From: Pseudomonas sp. ATCC PTA-122608
Lineage (GTDB): Bacteria; Pseudomonadota; Gammaproteobacteria; Pseudomonadales; Pseudomonadaceae
Assembly (NCBI RefSeq): GCF_001952855.1
Contig: NZ_LPNO01000052.1
Location: 32,186 to 96,185 of the forward strand
DNA length: 64,000 bases
Reading direction: 5' to 3'
Part shown: positions 1 to 11,856 of the stretch, piece by piece
How positions within the stretch are numbered: the first letter of the stretch is position 1
How the letters are laid out: every line of letters begins with the position of its first letter
Translations under genes and position numbers: made by a program
Notes under the pieces: generated by a model
Databases searched by the model: none
What the model was told of the DNA's origin: nothing
Seen by the model: only the letters and a program-made list of their open reading frames with translations

Positions 1-282
1 GGCTTCCTGCTTCATCAGCTTGCCGGAGGCATACGCATCCTTGATTTCAAGGCATTGCGCATCGATCTTGCGCTTGACCAACGACAGCTTGAGGATCTCA
101 ATCATCGCTTCCAGCTGGAAATCGGCTTCCGCGGTCAGGTTGACAGTCAGGTCCTTTTCCTTGAACTCGAAGCTGCCCTTGCCCTTCAAGTCATAGCGAC
201 GATCCAGCTCCTTGACGGCGTTCTCGACGGCGTTGGTGACTTCGTGTTTGTCCAGTTCGGATACCACGTCGAACGACGGCAT
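1..282 (-). CDS. yajQ: YajQ family nucleotide/c-di-GMP-binding protein, partial
   Basis: The first 94 codons of a minus-strand gene are present; the 3' part lies beyond the left edge. The start MPSFDVVSELDKHEV, followed by a KELDRRYDLKG segment, is the characteristic N-terminus of YajQ (about 160 residues in full). Members bind nucleotides, RNA or cyclic di-GMP, and some act with transcription factors in virulence control; the ligand in this strain is unknown. The ATG is preceded by a good ribosome-binding site (TTGGAG, about 7 bases upstream). The gene is divergent from the PanE-like gene, with about 125 bases between the two starts. Confidence 0.93.
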   Translation of the reverse strand, partial: MPSFDVVSELDKHEVTNAVENAVKELDRRYDLKGKGSFEFKEKDLTVNLTAEADFQLEAMIEILKLSLVKRKIDAQCLEIKDAYASGKLMKQEA

Positions 283-407
283 GTAATTTCTCCAATAAAA
301 AGGGGCGCGGCTCAGTAGAGATGGAGCACGCCCAGGCTAAAATGCCCGGGCATTATAGCGGTTCTTTCGCCTCGTTCACTGCGGGCAGCCTTACGGAGTA
401 AAAACTG

Positions 408-1325
408 ATGTCGACCACCTGGCATGTCCTCGGCGCTGGCAGCCTCGGAACATTGTGGGCCGCCCGCCTGGCCCGTGCCGGGTTGCCCGTGCGCCTGATC
501 CTGCGGGACCACATGCGGCTGACGAGTTATCAGGCCGCCGAGGGCCTGACGCTGGTCGAGCATGGCGTGGCCCACACTTACCCGGTCGTCGGCGAAACCT
601 CCGACAGCTCAGGACCGATTCATCGCCTGCTGGTGGCGTGCAAGGCCTACGACGCCCAAGAGGCCGTCGCACAGCTTGAACATCGACTGGCACCGGACGC
701 CGAACTGATCCTGCTGCAAAACGGCCTGGGCAGCCAGGACGCGGTCGCCGCCCAACTGCCCCAGGCACGCTGCATCTTCGCCTCCAGCACCGAAGGCGCG
801 TTTCGCGAAAGCGACTGGCGGGTCGTGTTTGCCGGCCATGGCTACACCTGGCTGGGAGATGCGAGCCACCCTACCCCGCCGCTGTGGCTGGATGACCTGC
901 AAGCCGCCGGCATTCCCCATGAATGGAGCACCGACATCCTCACCCGCCTGTGGCGCAAGCTGGCCCTGAACTGCGCCATCAACCCGCTGACCGTGCTCTA
1001 CGAATGCCGCAATGGCGAACTGCAAGCCCATCAATGTGAAGTGGCCACCTTGTGCGCCGAACTCGCCGACCTGCTGGAACGCTGCGGCCAACCCGCTGCC
1101 GCGCAGGACCTGCAACGCGAAGTGGAACGGGTGATACAGGCCACGGCAGCCAATTACTCGTCGATGTACCAGGACGTGGCCAGTGCCCGCCGCACCGAAA
1201 TCAGCTATTTGCTGGGCTACGCCTGCCAGGCGGCCGCACGCCACCAACTGACCTTGCCGCACCTGCAACAACTCCAGGCGCGCCTGGTACAGCGACTGTC
1301 TGCACGCGGATTGCCCAGCGACTGA
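408..1325 (+). CDS. Putative 2-dehydropantoate 2-reductase (PanE/ApbA family)
   Basis: A 305-residue cytoplasmic NADPH-dependent reductase. The N-terminal Rossmann motif GAGSLG is at residues 9-14, and the C-terminal helical ApbA domain follows (WRKLALNCAINPLT, residues about 184-197, contains the expected catalytic Lys and Asn). Family members reduce ketopantoate to pantoate in coenzyme A synthesis, but pseudomonads carry several paralogues, so the physiological substrate is uncertain. Length is normal for the family. The gene begins 125 bases from divergent yajQ and is followed after 46 bases by a histidine kinase on the same strand, so the two may be co-transcribed. Confidence 0.85.
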   Translation: MSTTWHVLGAGSLGTLWAARLARAGLPVRLILRDHMRLTSYQAAEGLTLVEHGVAHTYPVVGETSDSSGPIHRLLVACKAYDAQEAVAQLEHRLAPDAELILLQNGLGSQDAVAAQLPQARCIFASSTEGAFRESDWRVVFAGHGYTWLGDASHPTPPLWLDDLQAAGIPHEWSTDILTRLWRKLALNCAINPLTVLYECRNGELQAHQCEVATLCAELADLLERCGQPAAAQDLQREVERVIQATAANYSSMYQDVASARRTEISYLLGYACQAAARHQLTLPHLQQLQARLVQRLSARGLPSD

Positions 1326-1371
1326 AGCACGCGCTACCCTGCCTGCCTGTTCCTTTGCAGCGAAAACCTTG

Positions 1372-3408
1372 ATGCCACTGCGCCAGCGCCTCGAAAATCT
1401 ACCGGTTGGGCAAAAACTGCTGGCGGCCCTGCTGGTTTTGTTGACCACCGTCTTGCTGGTGGCCAACCTGACCTTTATCAGCGCCGCCTACTGGATCTCC
1501 CAGGAAAGCATGGCACCTCAGGCCTTGCAGGCCATCGGTCGGCTGGTGTCCAACCCCTCGCTCGCCGCCGAGTCCCTGGACTCACCGCTCAAGGCGCAAA
1601 CCCTGCTGGATGAACTGACCAGCTACTCACCATTGCGGGCCGCAGCCTTATATGACGGCGAAGGCACGCGCCTGGCCCAGCTGCAACATGCCAATCGCCT
1701 GCACTTGCCAGACAATTACCGGGATATTGAAACCTGGCGCGCCACCGAGTTTCGCAGCAACCAGGTGATCACCCTTCCCCGCGCCGGCCAACCGTCCGGG
1801 CATTTGTTGCTGGTGGCCAGCAGCGAACTGCCGGTGGCCTTTTACACCGGGACCTTCACCGCCAGCCTGGGCATCCTGATTTTCAGCGTGCTGCTATGGC
1901 TGCTGATTGCGCGGCAGATCAAGCGCCTGATTACCCGGCCAATCCATGAACTGGAAGAATTGTCGCGCCAGGTAACCCGGGAAGAGAACTACGCCCTGCG
2001 CGCCGGCCGTGGCAACCACGATGAAATCGGTAGTCTCGCCGAAGCCTTCAACACCATGCTTTCGCGCATCGAAGCCCGCGAGCAGCAACTCAAGCGCGCC
2101 CGTGACGATTCCCAGGCCGCCTACGATCAAGCCCAGGGTCTGGCGGAAGAAACCCGCCACACCAACCGCAAGCTGGAGCTGGAAGTCCAGGTGCGCAGCA
2201 AGATCGAGAAAAAGCTCACCGGTTTCCAGAATTACCTCAACAGCATCATCGACTCGATGCCCTCGGCGCTGATCGCCCTCGACGAGCAGCTCTACGTCAC
2301 CCAATGGAACCAGGAAGCCAGTGCGCTTTCCGGCACCCGTCTGGACGAGGCGTTGAACCAGCCGATCTTCCTTGCCTTCCAGCCGCTCAAGCCGTTCCTG
2401 CCGCAGATCAAGGCCACGGTAGAGCAACACACCGTGGAGCGGATCGAGCGGGTCACCTGGATCAAGGATGACGAACCCAAGCATTACGCACTGACCTTCT
2501 ACCCGCTGATGGGCGGCGCCGGGCGCGGCGTGGTGATCCGGATCGACGACATCACCCAGCGCCTGTCCCTGGAAGAAATGATGGTGCAGTCAGAGAAGAT
2601 GCTCTCGGTGGGTGGCCTCGCCGCCGGCATGGCCCACGAAATCAATAACCCGTTGGGGGCGATCCTGCATAACGTGCAGAACATCCGCCGCCGGCTGTCC
2701 AACGAACTGCCGAAAAACCTCGAGCACGCCGAACAAGTGGGCATCGACCTCGACACGGTCAACCGCTATCTGCAAAGCCGCGAAGTGCCGCAATTGCTCG
2801 ACGGCATCCAGCAGGCCGGTGCCCGGGCCGCGAAAATCGTCACCCACATGCTCAGCTTCAGCCGCCGCAGCAACCGCCAGATGGCGCCCTGCGACTTGCC
2901 GGCCTTGATCGACCAGGCCGTGGAGATTGCCGGCAACGATTTCGACCTCATCGTCGGCTTCGACTTCAAGGGCCAGGCGATCATCCGCCAGTTCGACCCG
3001 CAGCTGGGTCCGGTCCCCGGCACCGCCAACGAACTCGAACAAGTGCTGCTCAACCTGCTGAAAAACGCCGCCCAGGCAATTCACCAGCGTGAGGATGACA
3101 GCGAGCCAGGGCGAATCATCCTGCGCACCCGGCTCAACCCGCCATGGGCGGAGATCCAGGTGGAAGACAACGGCATTGGCATGAGTGAGAACGTGCGCAA
3201 ACGCACCTTTGAACCGTTCTTCACCACCAAGGAAATCGGCCAGGGCACCGGCCTTGGATTGTCGGTTTCGTATTTCATCATCACCAACAATCACAAGGGG
3301 CAGATGGAAGTGCATTCCACCCTCGGCCAAGGCACCTGCTTCACCTTGCGCCTGCCCTTGGCCGGCAGCCAACTGCCCCCCAACGAACTGACTCAACTGG
3401 AGCGCTAA
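1372..3408 (+). CDS. Membrane sensor histidine kinase with HAMP and PAS domains (orphan)
   Basis: A 678-residue inner-membrane sensor kinase. Two transmembrane helices (about residues 18-40 and 163-182) flank a periplasmic sensing region of about 120 residues. HAMP (about 183-236), a coiled coil (about 237-290), PAS (about 295-400), HisKA with the phospho-acceptor in GMAHEINNPLG, and a HATPase domain with NAAQAI, DNGIGM and GTGLGLS boxes follow. A TTG immediately precedes the ATG; I chose ATG 1372, but neither has a clear ribosome-binding site. No response regulator lies next to it. Its stop is two bases from the start of the adenosyltransferase gene, suggesting translational coupling. Signal and partner are unknown. 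Confidence 0.88.
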   Translation: MPLRQRLENLPVGQKLLAALLVLLTTVLLVANLTFISAAYWISQESMAPQALQAIGRLVSNPSLAAESLDSPLKAQTLLDELTSYSPLRAAALYDGEGTRLAQLQHANRLHLPDNYRDIETWRATEFRSNQVITLPRAGQPSGHLLLVASSELPVAFYTGTFTASLGILIFSVLLWLLIARQIKRLITRPIHELEELSRQVTREENYALRAGRGNHDEIGSLAEAFNTMLSRIEAREQQLKRARDDSQAAYDQAQGLAEETRHTNRKLELEVQVRSKIEKKLTGFQNYLNSIIDSMPSALIALDEQLYVTQWNQEASALSGTRLDEALNQPIFLAFQPLKPFLPQIKATVEQHTVERIERVTWIKDDEPKHYALTFYPLMGGAGRGVVIRIDDITQRLSLEEMMVQSEKMLSVGGLAAGMAHEINNPLGAILHNVQNIRRRLSNELPKNLEHAEQVGIDLDTVNRYLQSREVPQLLDGIQQAGARAAKIVTHMLSFSRRSNRQMAPCDLPALIDQAVEIAGNDFDLIVGFDFKGQAIIRQFDPQLGPVPGTANELEQVLLNLLKNAAQAIHQREDDSEPGRIILRTRLNPPWAEIQVEDNGIGMSENVRKRTFEPFFTTKEIGQGTGLGLSVSYFIITNNHKGQMEVHSTLGQGTCFTLRLPLAGSQLPPNELTQLER

Positions 3409-3410
3409 CC

Positions 3411-3989
3411 ATGGGCTTTCGCCTGTCGAAAATTTACACCCGTACCGGCGACAAGGGCGAAACCGGCCTGGGCGATGGCCGCCGCGTACCCAAGGACCAC
3501 CCACGGGTAGAGGCCATTGGCGAAGTCGATGCGTTGAACAGCCAGCTGGGTTTGTTGTTGGCGGGGCTTGAGGAACAGAGCGGGCAGCATCCGGCATTGA
3601 AGGATGTGATCGAGGTGCTGACGCCTTGCCAGCATCGGCTGTTTGATCTGGGCGGCGAGTTGGCGATGCCGGTGTACAAGGCGCTGAATGCGGCGGAAGT
3701 CGACCGGCTTGAGGCGGCGATCGATCGCTGGAATGAAGAGGTCGGGCCGCTGGAGAACTTCATTCTGCCGGGGGGTTCGGCGTTGATTGCCCAGGCTCAT
3801 GTGTGCCGCAGCCTGGCCCGCAGTGCGGAGCGTCGGTGTCAGCACCTGAATGCAGTGGAACCGCTGGAAGGCGTGGGGTTGGCGTATATCAACCGGCTGT
3901 CGGACTTGCTGTTTGTGGCCGCCAGGGTGATTGCCAAGCGCCAGGGCGTTGCGGAGATTTTGTGGCAGGCGGCGGCGAAGCCGCACTGA
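3411..3989 (+). CDS. PduO-type cob(I)alamin adenosyltransferase
   Basis: A 192-residue cytoplasmic enzyme that transfers the adenosyl group of ATP to cob(I)alamin to form adenosylcobalamin. The N-terminal ATP-binding segment IYTRTGDKGETGL (residues 8-20) is diagnostic of the PduO family. The later RSAERR motif carries the conserved Arg and Glu, and the length matches the family. It lies two bases downstream of the sensor kinase gene, preceded by a GGAG-like sequence inside that gene's last codons. No other cobalamin gene and no cobalamin riboswitch is visible nearby. Confidence 0.92.
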   Translation: MGFRLSKIYTRTGDKGETGLGDGRRVPKDHPRVEAIGEVDALNSQLGLLLAGLEEQSGQHPALKDVIEVLTPCQHRLFDLGGELAMPVYKALNAAEVDRLEAAIDRWNEEVGPLENFILPGGSALIAQAHVCRSLARSAERRCQHLNAVEPLEGVGLAYINRLSDLLFVAARVIAKRQGVAEILWQAAAKPH

Positions 3990-4010
3990 TGCTTACTGAC
4001 TGATTGAGAT

Positions 4011-4106
4011 TTGTGGCGAGGGAGCTTGCTCCCGCTGGGCTGCGCAGCAGACCCAAAATATTGGGAGCGCTTCGCACTCCAGCGGGAGCAAGCTCCCTCG
4101 CCACAA
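4011..4106. repeat. REP doublet (GTGGCGAGGGAGCTTGCTCCC type)
   Basis: Two inverted copies of a palindromic REP unit enclose a variable centre: GTGGCGAGGGAGCTTGCTCCC at the left end and its complement at the right end, ending CCTCGCCAC. It lies between convergent genes. The same type recurs at 30385 and 38950. Confidence 0.9.
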
Positions 4107-4126
4107 CAAGCTCACCGGCCTGGTCC

Positions 4127-5071
4127 TTATACCTCAGGCCAGAACGCCCGAATCCCCGCCACACCTTGAGCCCCGGCCTCCCAGGCCTTTTCCCGCTCAG
4201 CAGGACCCACCCCACCCAGCAAGAACACCGGTTTGCTGAAACCACTGATCAACTGCTGCGCCTGCTCCCAACCCAATGGCTGGGCATCAGGGTGAGTCTG
4301 GGTCGGCTGCACCGGTGACAGCGTGACGAAATCCACGTCCATCAACTCCGCCAAAGCCAGTTCTTCAGCATTGTGGCAAGACGCCGCCAACCAGCGATCC
4401 TTCGGCAAGGGTCGCCCCTTGCTCGCGTATTTGCGCAGTTGCGCCGAGGTCATGTGCCAGCCGGCTGCGGGAAAATCCCCCAGCCATTCAAACGGCCCCT
4501 TGAGCATAAGCTGAGCCTTGCCCGCACACAGCCCCACGGCGTCCACCGCCAGGTCGCGGTATTTGGGGTCGTAGCCGTTGGGAGCACGCAACTGAACCAG
4601 CTTGATGCCGCCCGCGATAGCTTTTTGAATGCCGCGTAACAGCGTCGGCGTTTCCAGCTCACCCGGAGTGATCAGGTATTCAGCCGGCAAACGCGCTGCC
4701 GCTACGATCGGTGCGTTGGCCGCCGGAAACTCATAGTCAGGCAAGTCCCGCTGGGCTACCCACTCGAGGGGTTGCCCTTCGGCACCGTGAGGTTCACCGG
4801 TAAAAGCCGAAACTTCCCAGACATCCAGCAACACCTGCTTGTCCGGGTAATCATGCTGCACCTTGATCAACGGACGAGCTGCCGTAACCTGGATGCCCAA
4901 CTCTTCCTGCAATTCACGGGACAGCGCGGTAGCGACCGACTCATCGGCCTCCACCTTGCCACCGGGAAACTCCCAGAGGCCGCCCTGATGCTGGGTATCG
5001 GCGCGGCGCGCCAGCAGAATCCTGCCGTCGACACCCCGGATGACCGCTGCTGCTACATGAACTCGTTTCAC
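4127..5071 (-). CDS. Nudix hydrolase fused to ThiE-like thiamine phosphate synthase domain
   Basis: A 314-residue two-domain protein. Residues 1-130 are a MutT-like Nudix hydrolase; the Nudix box runs from about residue 38 and is intact (GGKVEADES then RELQEELGI). Residues 150-314 resemble the ThiE/TenI TIM barrel, with a phosphate-binding-like GGVGP loop near the end. MutT-type enzymes hydrolyse oxidised nucleotides such as 8-oxo-dGTP. The ThiE half may be degenerate, because this fusion is common in Pseudomonas as the housekeeping MutT. The gene follows argJ and secA on the same strand, separated from argJ by a REP. The Nudix call is firm; thiamine synthase activity is unproven. Confidence 0.9.
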   Translation of the reverse strand: MKRVHVAAAVIRGVDGRILLARRADTQHQGGLWEFPGGKVEADESVATALSRELQEELGIQVTAARPLIKVQHDYPDKQVLLDVWEVSAFTGEPHGAEGQPLEWVAQRDLPDYEFPAANAPIVAAARLPAEYLITPGELETPTLLRGIQKAIAGGIKLVQLRAPNGYDPKYRDLAVDAVGLCAGKAQLMLKGPFEWLGDFPAAGWHMTSAQLRKYASKGRPLPKDRWLAASCHNAEELALAELMDVDFVTLSPVQPTQTHPDAQPLGWEQAQQLISGFSKPVFLLGGVGPAEREKAWEAGAQGVAGIRAFWPEV

Positions 5072-5100
5072 CGCATTGTTCCTCTAAACGTAAATCCACC

Positions 5101-5200
5101 TGTAGGAGCGAGCTGGCTCGCGAAGGTCGTTAACGATAACGCGGGCTTCCTGACTCAGCGGGGCGCCCTCCGGTTTTTCGCGAGCAAGCTCGCTCCTACA
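5101..5200. repeat. REP doublet (TGTAGGAGCGAGC type)
   Basis: Left unit TGTAGGAGCGAGCTGGCTCG and right unit GCGAGCAAGCTCGCTCCTACA are in inverted orientation around a unique centre, in the gap between argJ and the Nudix gene. The same type recurs at 28508 and 45432. Confidence 0.9.
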
Positions 5201-5223
5201 GTGACACCTGCCATACCTGCGTA

Positions 5224-6441
5224 TCAGGTGCGGTATTCCGCATTGATCTTCACGTACTCGTGGGACAGGTCGGTGGTCCAGATGGTTTCGCTGCACTCAC
5301 CGCGACCCAATTCGATACGGATGGTGATTTCTTCCTGCTGCATCACCGCAGAGCCTTGGGCTTCGGTGTATGTCTCGGCCCGGGCGCCACGGCTGGCGAT
5401 GCATACGTTGCCAAGGAATACGTCGATCTTGCTCACGTCGAGGTTCGGAACACCGGCACGGCCCACAGCGGCCAGGATACGGCCCCAGTTCGGGTCGGAG
5501 GCAAACAGTGCAGTCTTGATCAGCGGGGAGTGGGCCACGGTGTAGCCAACGTCCAGGCATTCCTGGTGGTTGCCGCCGCCGTTGACTTCAACCGTCACAA
5601 ACTTGGTGGCGCCTTCGCCGTCACGCACGATGGCCTGGGCCACGTCCATGCACACTTCGAACACAGCCTGCTTCAACGCTGCGAAATACGCGCCGTTGGA
5701 CGAGGTGATTTCCGGCAGGTCGGCCTGGCCGGTGGCGATCAACATGCAGCAGTCGTTGGTCGAAGTATCGCCGTCGATGGTGATGCGGTTGAACGACTTG
5801 TTGGCGCCGTCGAGCATCAGGTTTTGCAGCACATCGCGGGAGACTTTGGCGTCGGTGGCGATGTAGCCAAGCATGGTCGCCATGTTCGGGCGGATCATGC
5901 CGGCGCCTTTGCTGATGCCAGTGACGGTGACGGTGACGCCTTCGTGCACAAACTGACGGCTTGCGCCTTTGGGCAGGGTGTCGGTAGTCATGATGCCGGT
6001 GGCCGCAGCCGCCCAGTTATCCACCGACAAGTCATCCAGTGCGGCTTGCAGCGCGCCTTCGATTTTCTCGACCGGCAACGGCTCACCGATCACGCCGGTG
6101 GAGTACGGCAGCACCTGGCTGGCATCAACGCCGGTCAGTTCCGCCAGCTTGGCGCAGGTACGGGCAGCGGCGGCCAGGCCTGGCTCGCCGGTGCCGGCGT
6201 TGGCATTGCCGGTGTTGGTCAGCAGGTAACGCACCGGGCCTTCAACCCGTTGCTTGGCCAAAATCACCGGAGCCGCGCAAAACGCGTTCAGGGTGAACAC
6301 ACCCGCGACGGTCGAGCCTTCGGCACAGCGCATCACTACCACATCCTTGCGCCCCGGGCGCTTGATGCCGGCCGAAGCGATACCAAGTTCAAAACCGGCA
6401 ACCGGGTGCAACGTGGGCAAAGGACCAAGACCAACAGCCAT
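5224..6441 (-). CDS. argJ: Bifunctional glutamate N-acetyltransferase / N-acetylglutamate synthase ArgJ
   Basis: A 405-residue arginine biosynthesis enzyme that transfers acetyl from N-acetylornithine to glutamate, recycling the acetyl group; the bifunctional form also uses acetyl-CoA. The autoproteolysis site NMATMLG is intact in its usual context (KGAGMIRP just before it), so the chain should split before the Thr into alpha and beta subunits. Length and ends match the family. The start follows a GGAG-type site. secA lies upstream on the same strand, separated by a probable terminator, so argJ probably has its own promoter. Confidence 0.96.
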   Translation of the reverse strand: MAVGLGPLPTLHPVAGFELGIASAGIKRPGRKDVVVMRCAEGSTVAGVFTLNAFCAAPVILAKQRVEGPVRYLLTNTGNANAGTGEPGLAAAARTCAKLAELTGVDASQVLPYSTGVIGEPLPVEKIEGALQAALDDLSVDNWAAAATGIMTTDTLPKGASRQFVHEGVTVTVTGISKGAGMIRPNMATMLGYIATDAKVSRDVLQNLMLDGANKSFNRITIDGDTSTNDCCMLIATGQADLPEITSSNGAYFAALKQAVFEVCMDVAQAIVRDGEGATKFVTVEVNGGGNHQECLDVGYTVAHSPLIKTALFASDPNWGRILAAVGRAGVPNLDVSKIDVFLGNVCIASRGARAETYTEAQGSAVMQQEEITIRIELGRGECSETIWTTDLSHEYVKINAEYRT

Positions 6442-6501
6442 GAATGCGCTCCTAACAATAGTGGATGTGTATCCCGTCGTTATCGACGGTGACGAAATGG
6501 C

Positions 6502-6534
6502 AAAACGCCGCGACGGCTGATGCCGGTCGCGGCG
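6502..6534 (-). terminator. Intrinsic terminator of secA
   Basis: Read on the minus strand, an 8-9 bp GC-rich stem (CGCCGCGAC paired with GTCGCGGCG) is followed by TTTT, about 30 bases after the secA stop and before argJ. Confidence 0.75.
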
Positions 6535-6562
6535 CGGGGTGTTGCAGCGTCAGGCGAAAATC

Positions 6563-9298
<2,736 letters not shown>

Positions 9299-9603
9299 AT
9301 CGGCAGGTTCTTCCACACATAGGGATGGAGGGCGCCCCGTGAGTCGCCCGAGCAGCCCTCACGGCCGCATGCGAACGAGCATTCTACCCGGAAACGTGGG
9401 TGAGGAAAGTGGCGTTATTCCACGATGCAGGCACGGCGCTCTTAGAGGGCTTGTTTAAAATAAGGGCTTTTTGCTGAACTTCAACCCATTCGGGCAATAA
9501 GTTACTCATTGATTTAATGGATAATCTGCCCGTAATGCAATGGGCGCGGCGGTGCAGACACTTTCTGCTACCATGGCCGCTCTGTTACTTAAGGTGTCTA
9601 GTC
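9299..9603. promoter_or_regulatory. Divergent secA/dciA intergenic region
   Basis: These 305 bases separate the secA and dciA starts and presumably hold both promoters. The middle part (about 9440-9530) is AT-richer. I see no SecM-like arrest peptide, no small gene with coding character and no obvious riboswitch. Confidence 0.5.
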
Positions 9604-10059
9604 ATGGCATTTCGCCCTCTTACGGCTCGAGCTCCCGCCGTGTTGCTTCGCGAAGCCAAGCCTTTAAAAGCCATCTTCGGCCATGCGCAACGCCTTGGTC
9701 ATTTGCAACGCCTGGTAGAAAGCCAACTGCAACCCGCCGCCCGCGAACACTGTCATGTGGCGTCGTGGCGTGAAGGCAATCTGCTGCTGATCGTCACCGA
9801 CGGCCATTGGGCGACGCGCCTGCGCTATCAGCAAAAACGGTTGCAGCGCCAATTGATGGCCTTCGATGAATTCGCCAGCCTGACGCGCATCCAGTTCAAA
9901 GTACAACCGCCGACCGTACCGCAAGGTGCAGTGGGGCATACGATGGATTTGTCGGAGATTGCAGCCGAAACCATTCAGGCCACAGCCGACGGGATTACCG
10001 ACCCGAATTTACGCGCGGCACTGGAGCGGCTGGCCGCTCACGCCAAACCCAAGACCTGA
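9604..10059 (+). CDS. dciA: DUF721 protein, DciA-type replicative helicase loader
   Basis: A 151-residue protein with the DUF721 fold: a basic N-terminal segment, then WREGNLLLIVTD and an ATRLRYQQKRL helix, ending in a polar tail. DciA interacts with DnaB and replaces DnaC/DnaI loaders in most bacteria, including Pseudomonas. The longer frame from 9517 was rejected because MAFRPLTARAP is the natural family start. The gene is divergent from secA. From memory, this family member sits near secA and lpxC in other pseudomonads; lpxC is not in this window. Confidence 0.85.
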   Translation: MAFRPLTARAPAVLLREAKPLKAIFGHAQRLGHLQRLVESQLQPAAREHCHVASWREGNLLLIVTDGHWATRLRYQQKRLQRQLMAFDEFASLTRIQFKVQPPTVPQGAVGHTMDLSEIAAETIQATADGITDPNLRAALERLAAHAKPKT

Positions 10060-10078
10060 GACCCGGCGCAGAACCAAG

Positions 10079-10169
10079 TGTGGGAGCGGGCTTGCTCGCG
10101 AAGGCGGCGTGTCAGTCACTGGATATATTGACTGTTCCACCGCTTTCGCGAACAAGCCCGTTCCCACAT
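10079..10169. repeat. REP doublet (TGTGGGAGCGGGCTTGCTCGCGA type)
   Basis: Inverted pair: left TGTGGGAGCGGGCTTGCTCG and right CGCGAACAAGCCCGTTCCCACA (two divergent bases), between the convergent dciA and DUF853 genes. Confidence 0.9.
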
Positions 10170-10181
10170 TTGATCGCATCG

Positions 10182-11660
10182 TTATTTACGCTTGCTGCCG
10201 CCCAACAGCGACCCCAGTAACCCGCGCACCAACTGCCGGCCCATCTGATTGGCCGCCTGCTGCATCGCCGATTTCAGTGCCTTGCCTGCCGTAGTCCCCA
10301 GGAACGCGCCGGCCTTGTCGGTAAAGCTCGGTTCTTCAGCAGCGGGCGTCGCCTCCTCTTGCGGCCCCAGGTCCTTGCGCGCCATCAACACTTCGTACGC
10401 CGACTCCCGGTCAATCGGCTTGTCATAGCGCCCCAGCAACGGCGAACCGGCAATCAACGCCGCCCGCTCAGCTTCGCTCAACGGCCCGATCCGCGATTGT
10501 GGCGGCGCCACCAGCACGCGCTGGACTACCTCAGGCGTCCCTTTTTCCTGCAAGGTTCCCACCAACGCCTCACCCGTACCCAATTCGGTCAGCACCGCCA
10601 GCGCATCAAACGCCGGGTTGGGGCGGAAGCCATCGGCCACGGCCCGCAGGGATTTCTGTTCTTTAGTGGTGAACGCCCGCAGCCCATGCTGGATGCGCAG
10701 GCCCAACTGAGCCAGCACCGTGTCCGGCAGATCCCCCGGAGACTGGGTGACGAAATACACGCCGACGCCTTTCGAACGAATCAGTCGCACGACTTGTTCC
10801 AGGCGATCCTGCAGGGCCTTTGGCGTATCGGCGAACAACAGATGCGCTTCATCGAAAAACAGCGCGAGCAGCGGCTTGTCGGCATCACCGCGCTCCGGCA
10901 GTTGCTCGAACAGCTCGGCCAGCAGCCAGAGCAGGAAGGTCGCGTACACCTTCGGCGCTTCATGCACCAGGCGGCTGGCGTCCAACAGGTGAATGCGTCC
11001 GCGGCCGTCACTGGCCGGCTGCAGGATATCTTCCAGTTGCAACGCCGGTTCGCCGAACAACGCTTCGGCGCCCTGCTGCTCCAGTACCGCCAGGCGCCGC
11101 AACAACGCCTGGCTGGAACCGGTAGTCATCAAGGCCGCATCTTCCCCCAGCAATTCCGGGTGGTAGCGCAAATGATTGAGCAGCGCCTTGAGGTCCTTGA
11201 GGTCCAGCAGCAACAGGCCTTCGCGATCGGCCACCTTAAAGGCCGCATAAAGCGCTGATTGTTGGCTGTCGGTGAGTTCCAACAGGCTGCCGAGCAATAG
11301 CGGGCCCATTTCACTCATGGTGGTACGCAGCGGATGACCGGACTCGCCGTGGATATCCCACAACGTCACCGGATACGCCTTGGGCGTGTAATTAAGGAAA
11401 GGCATGCCGGCGATCCGCTCAGCGACCTTGCCTTGAGGGTTGGCCGCAGCGCCCAGGCCGCAGAGGTCGCCCTTGATGTCGGCGGCAAATACCGCGACGC
11501 CGGCATCGCTGAAGGCTTCCGCCAGACGCTGCAACGTGACGGTTTTGCCGGTGCCGGTAGCACCCGCGATCAGGCCGTGGCGGTTGGCCAGGCGCATCGA
11601 CTGGGCGATCGGCTGACCTTGAAGATCGGCACCAATAATGAGTTGCGAGGAGTCAGGCAT
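10182..11660 (-). CDS. HerA-like DUF853 ATPase (YjgR family)
   Basis: A 492-residue P-loop ATPase of the HerA/FtsK-like DUF853 family. The Walker A segment GATGTGKTV is at residues 32-40, a Walker B-like LALFFDEAHLLF lies in the middle, and a flexible Ala/Glu-rich linker and basic C-terminal helix (LLGSLLGGSKRK) end the protein. The cellular role is not established; helicase or DNA-translocating activity is inferred from the fold only. Two in-frame ATGs exist (11672 and 11660); 11660 better matches the short N-terminus of E. coli YjgR. It converges on dciA across a REP and is divergent from the chemoreceptor gene. Confidence 0.88.
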   Translation of the reverse strand: MPDSSQLIIGADLQGQPIAQSMRLANRHGLIAGATGTGKTVTLQRLAEAFSDAGVAVFAADIKGDLCGLGAAANPQGKVAERIAGMPFLNYTPKAYPVTLWDIHGESGHPLRTTMSEMGPLLLGSLLELTDSQQSALYAAFKVADREGLLLLDLKDLKALLNHLRYHPELLGEDAALMTTGSSQALLRRLAVLEQQGAEALFGEPALQLEDILQPASDGRGRIHLLDASRLVHEAPKVYATFLLWLLAELFEQLPERGDADKPLLALFFDEAHLLFADTPKALQDRLEQVVRLIRSKGVGVYFVTQSPGDLPDTVLAQLGLRIQHGLRAFTTKEQKSLRAVADGFRPNPAFDALAVLTELGTGEALVGTLQEKGTPEVVQRVLVAPPQSRIGPLSEAERAALIAGSPLLGRYDKPIDRESAYEVLMARKDLGPQEEATPAAEEPSFTDKAGAFLGTTAGKALKSAMQQAANQMGRQLVRGLLGSLLGGSKRK

Positions 11661-11856
11661 TTTGTCACCCATGGTTAATCTTTAGCACTGCGTGGTCGAT
11701 ACAGTTAGAGCGAGAGACCCAAAAAGTCTTAGAAAAACGGGCCGGATAATTCCTGCAGGAGCAGATGGAAATATCACACTTTTTTTAACGCAGCCATTTT
11801 GCGCGCCTCAAAAGGACGTGCATCGGATATTAAGACCATAGCGGACCCCACAAGCC

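Noticed and set aside
9299..9603. SecM-like arrest gene upstream of secA
   Set aside because: No open frame with a signal peptide or arrest motif is seen on the secA strand.
11673..11856. FliA (sigma-28) promoter before the chemoreceptor
   Set aside because: Partial GCCGATAA-like sequences exist but no correctly spaced -35 element, so no call was made.
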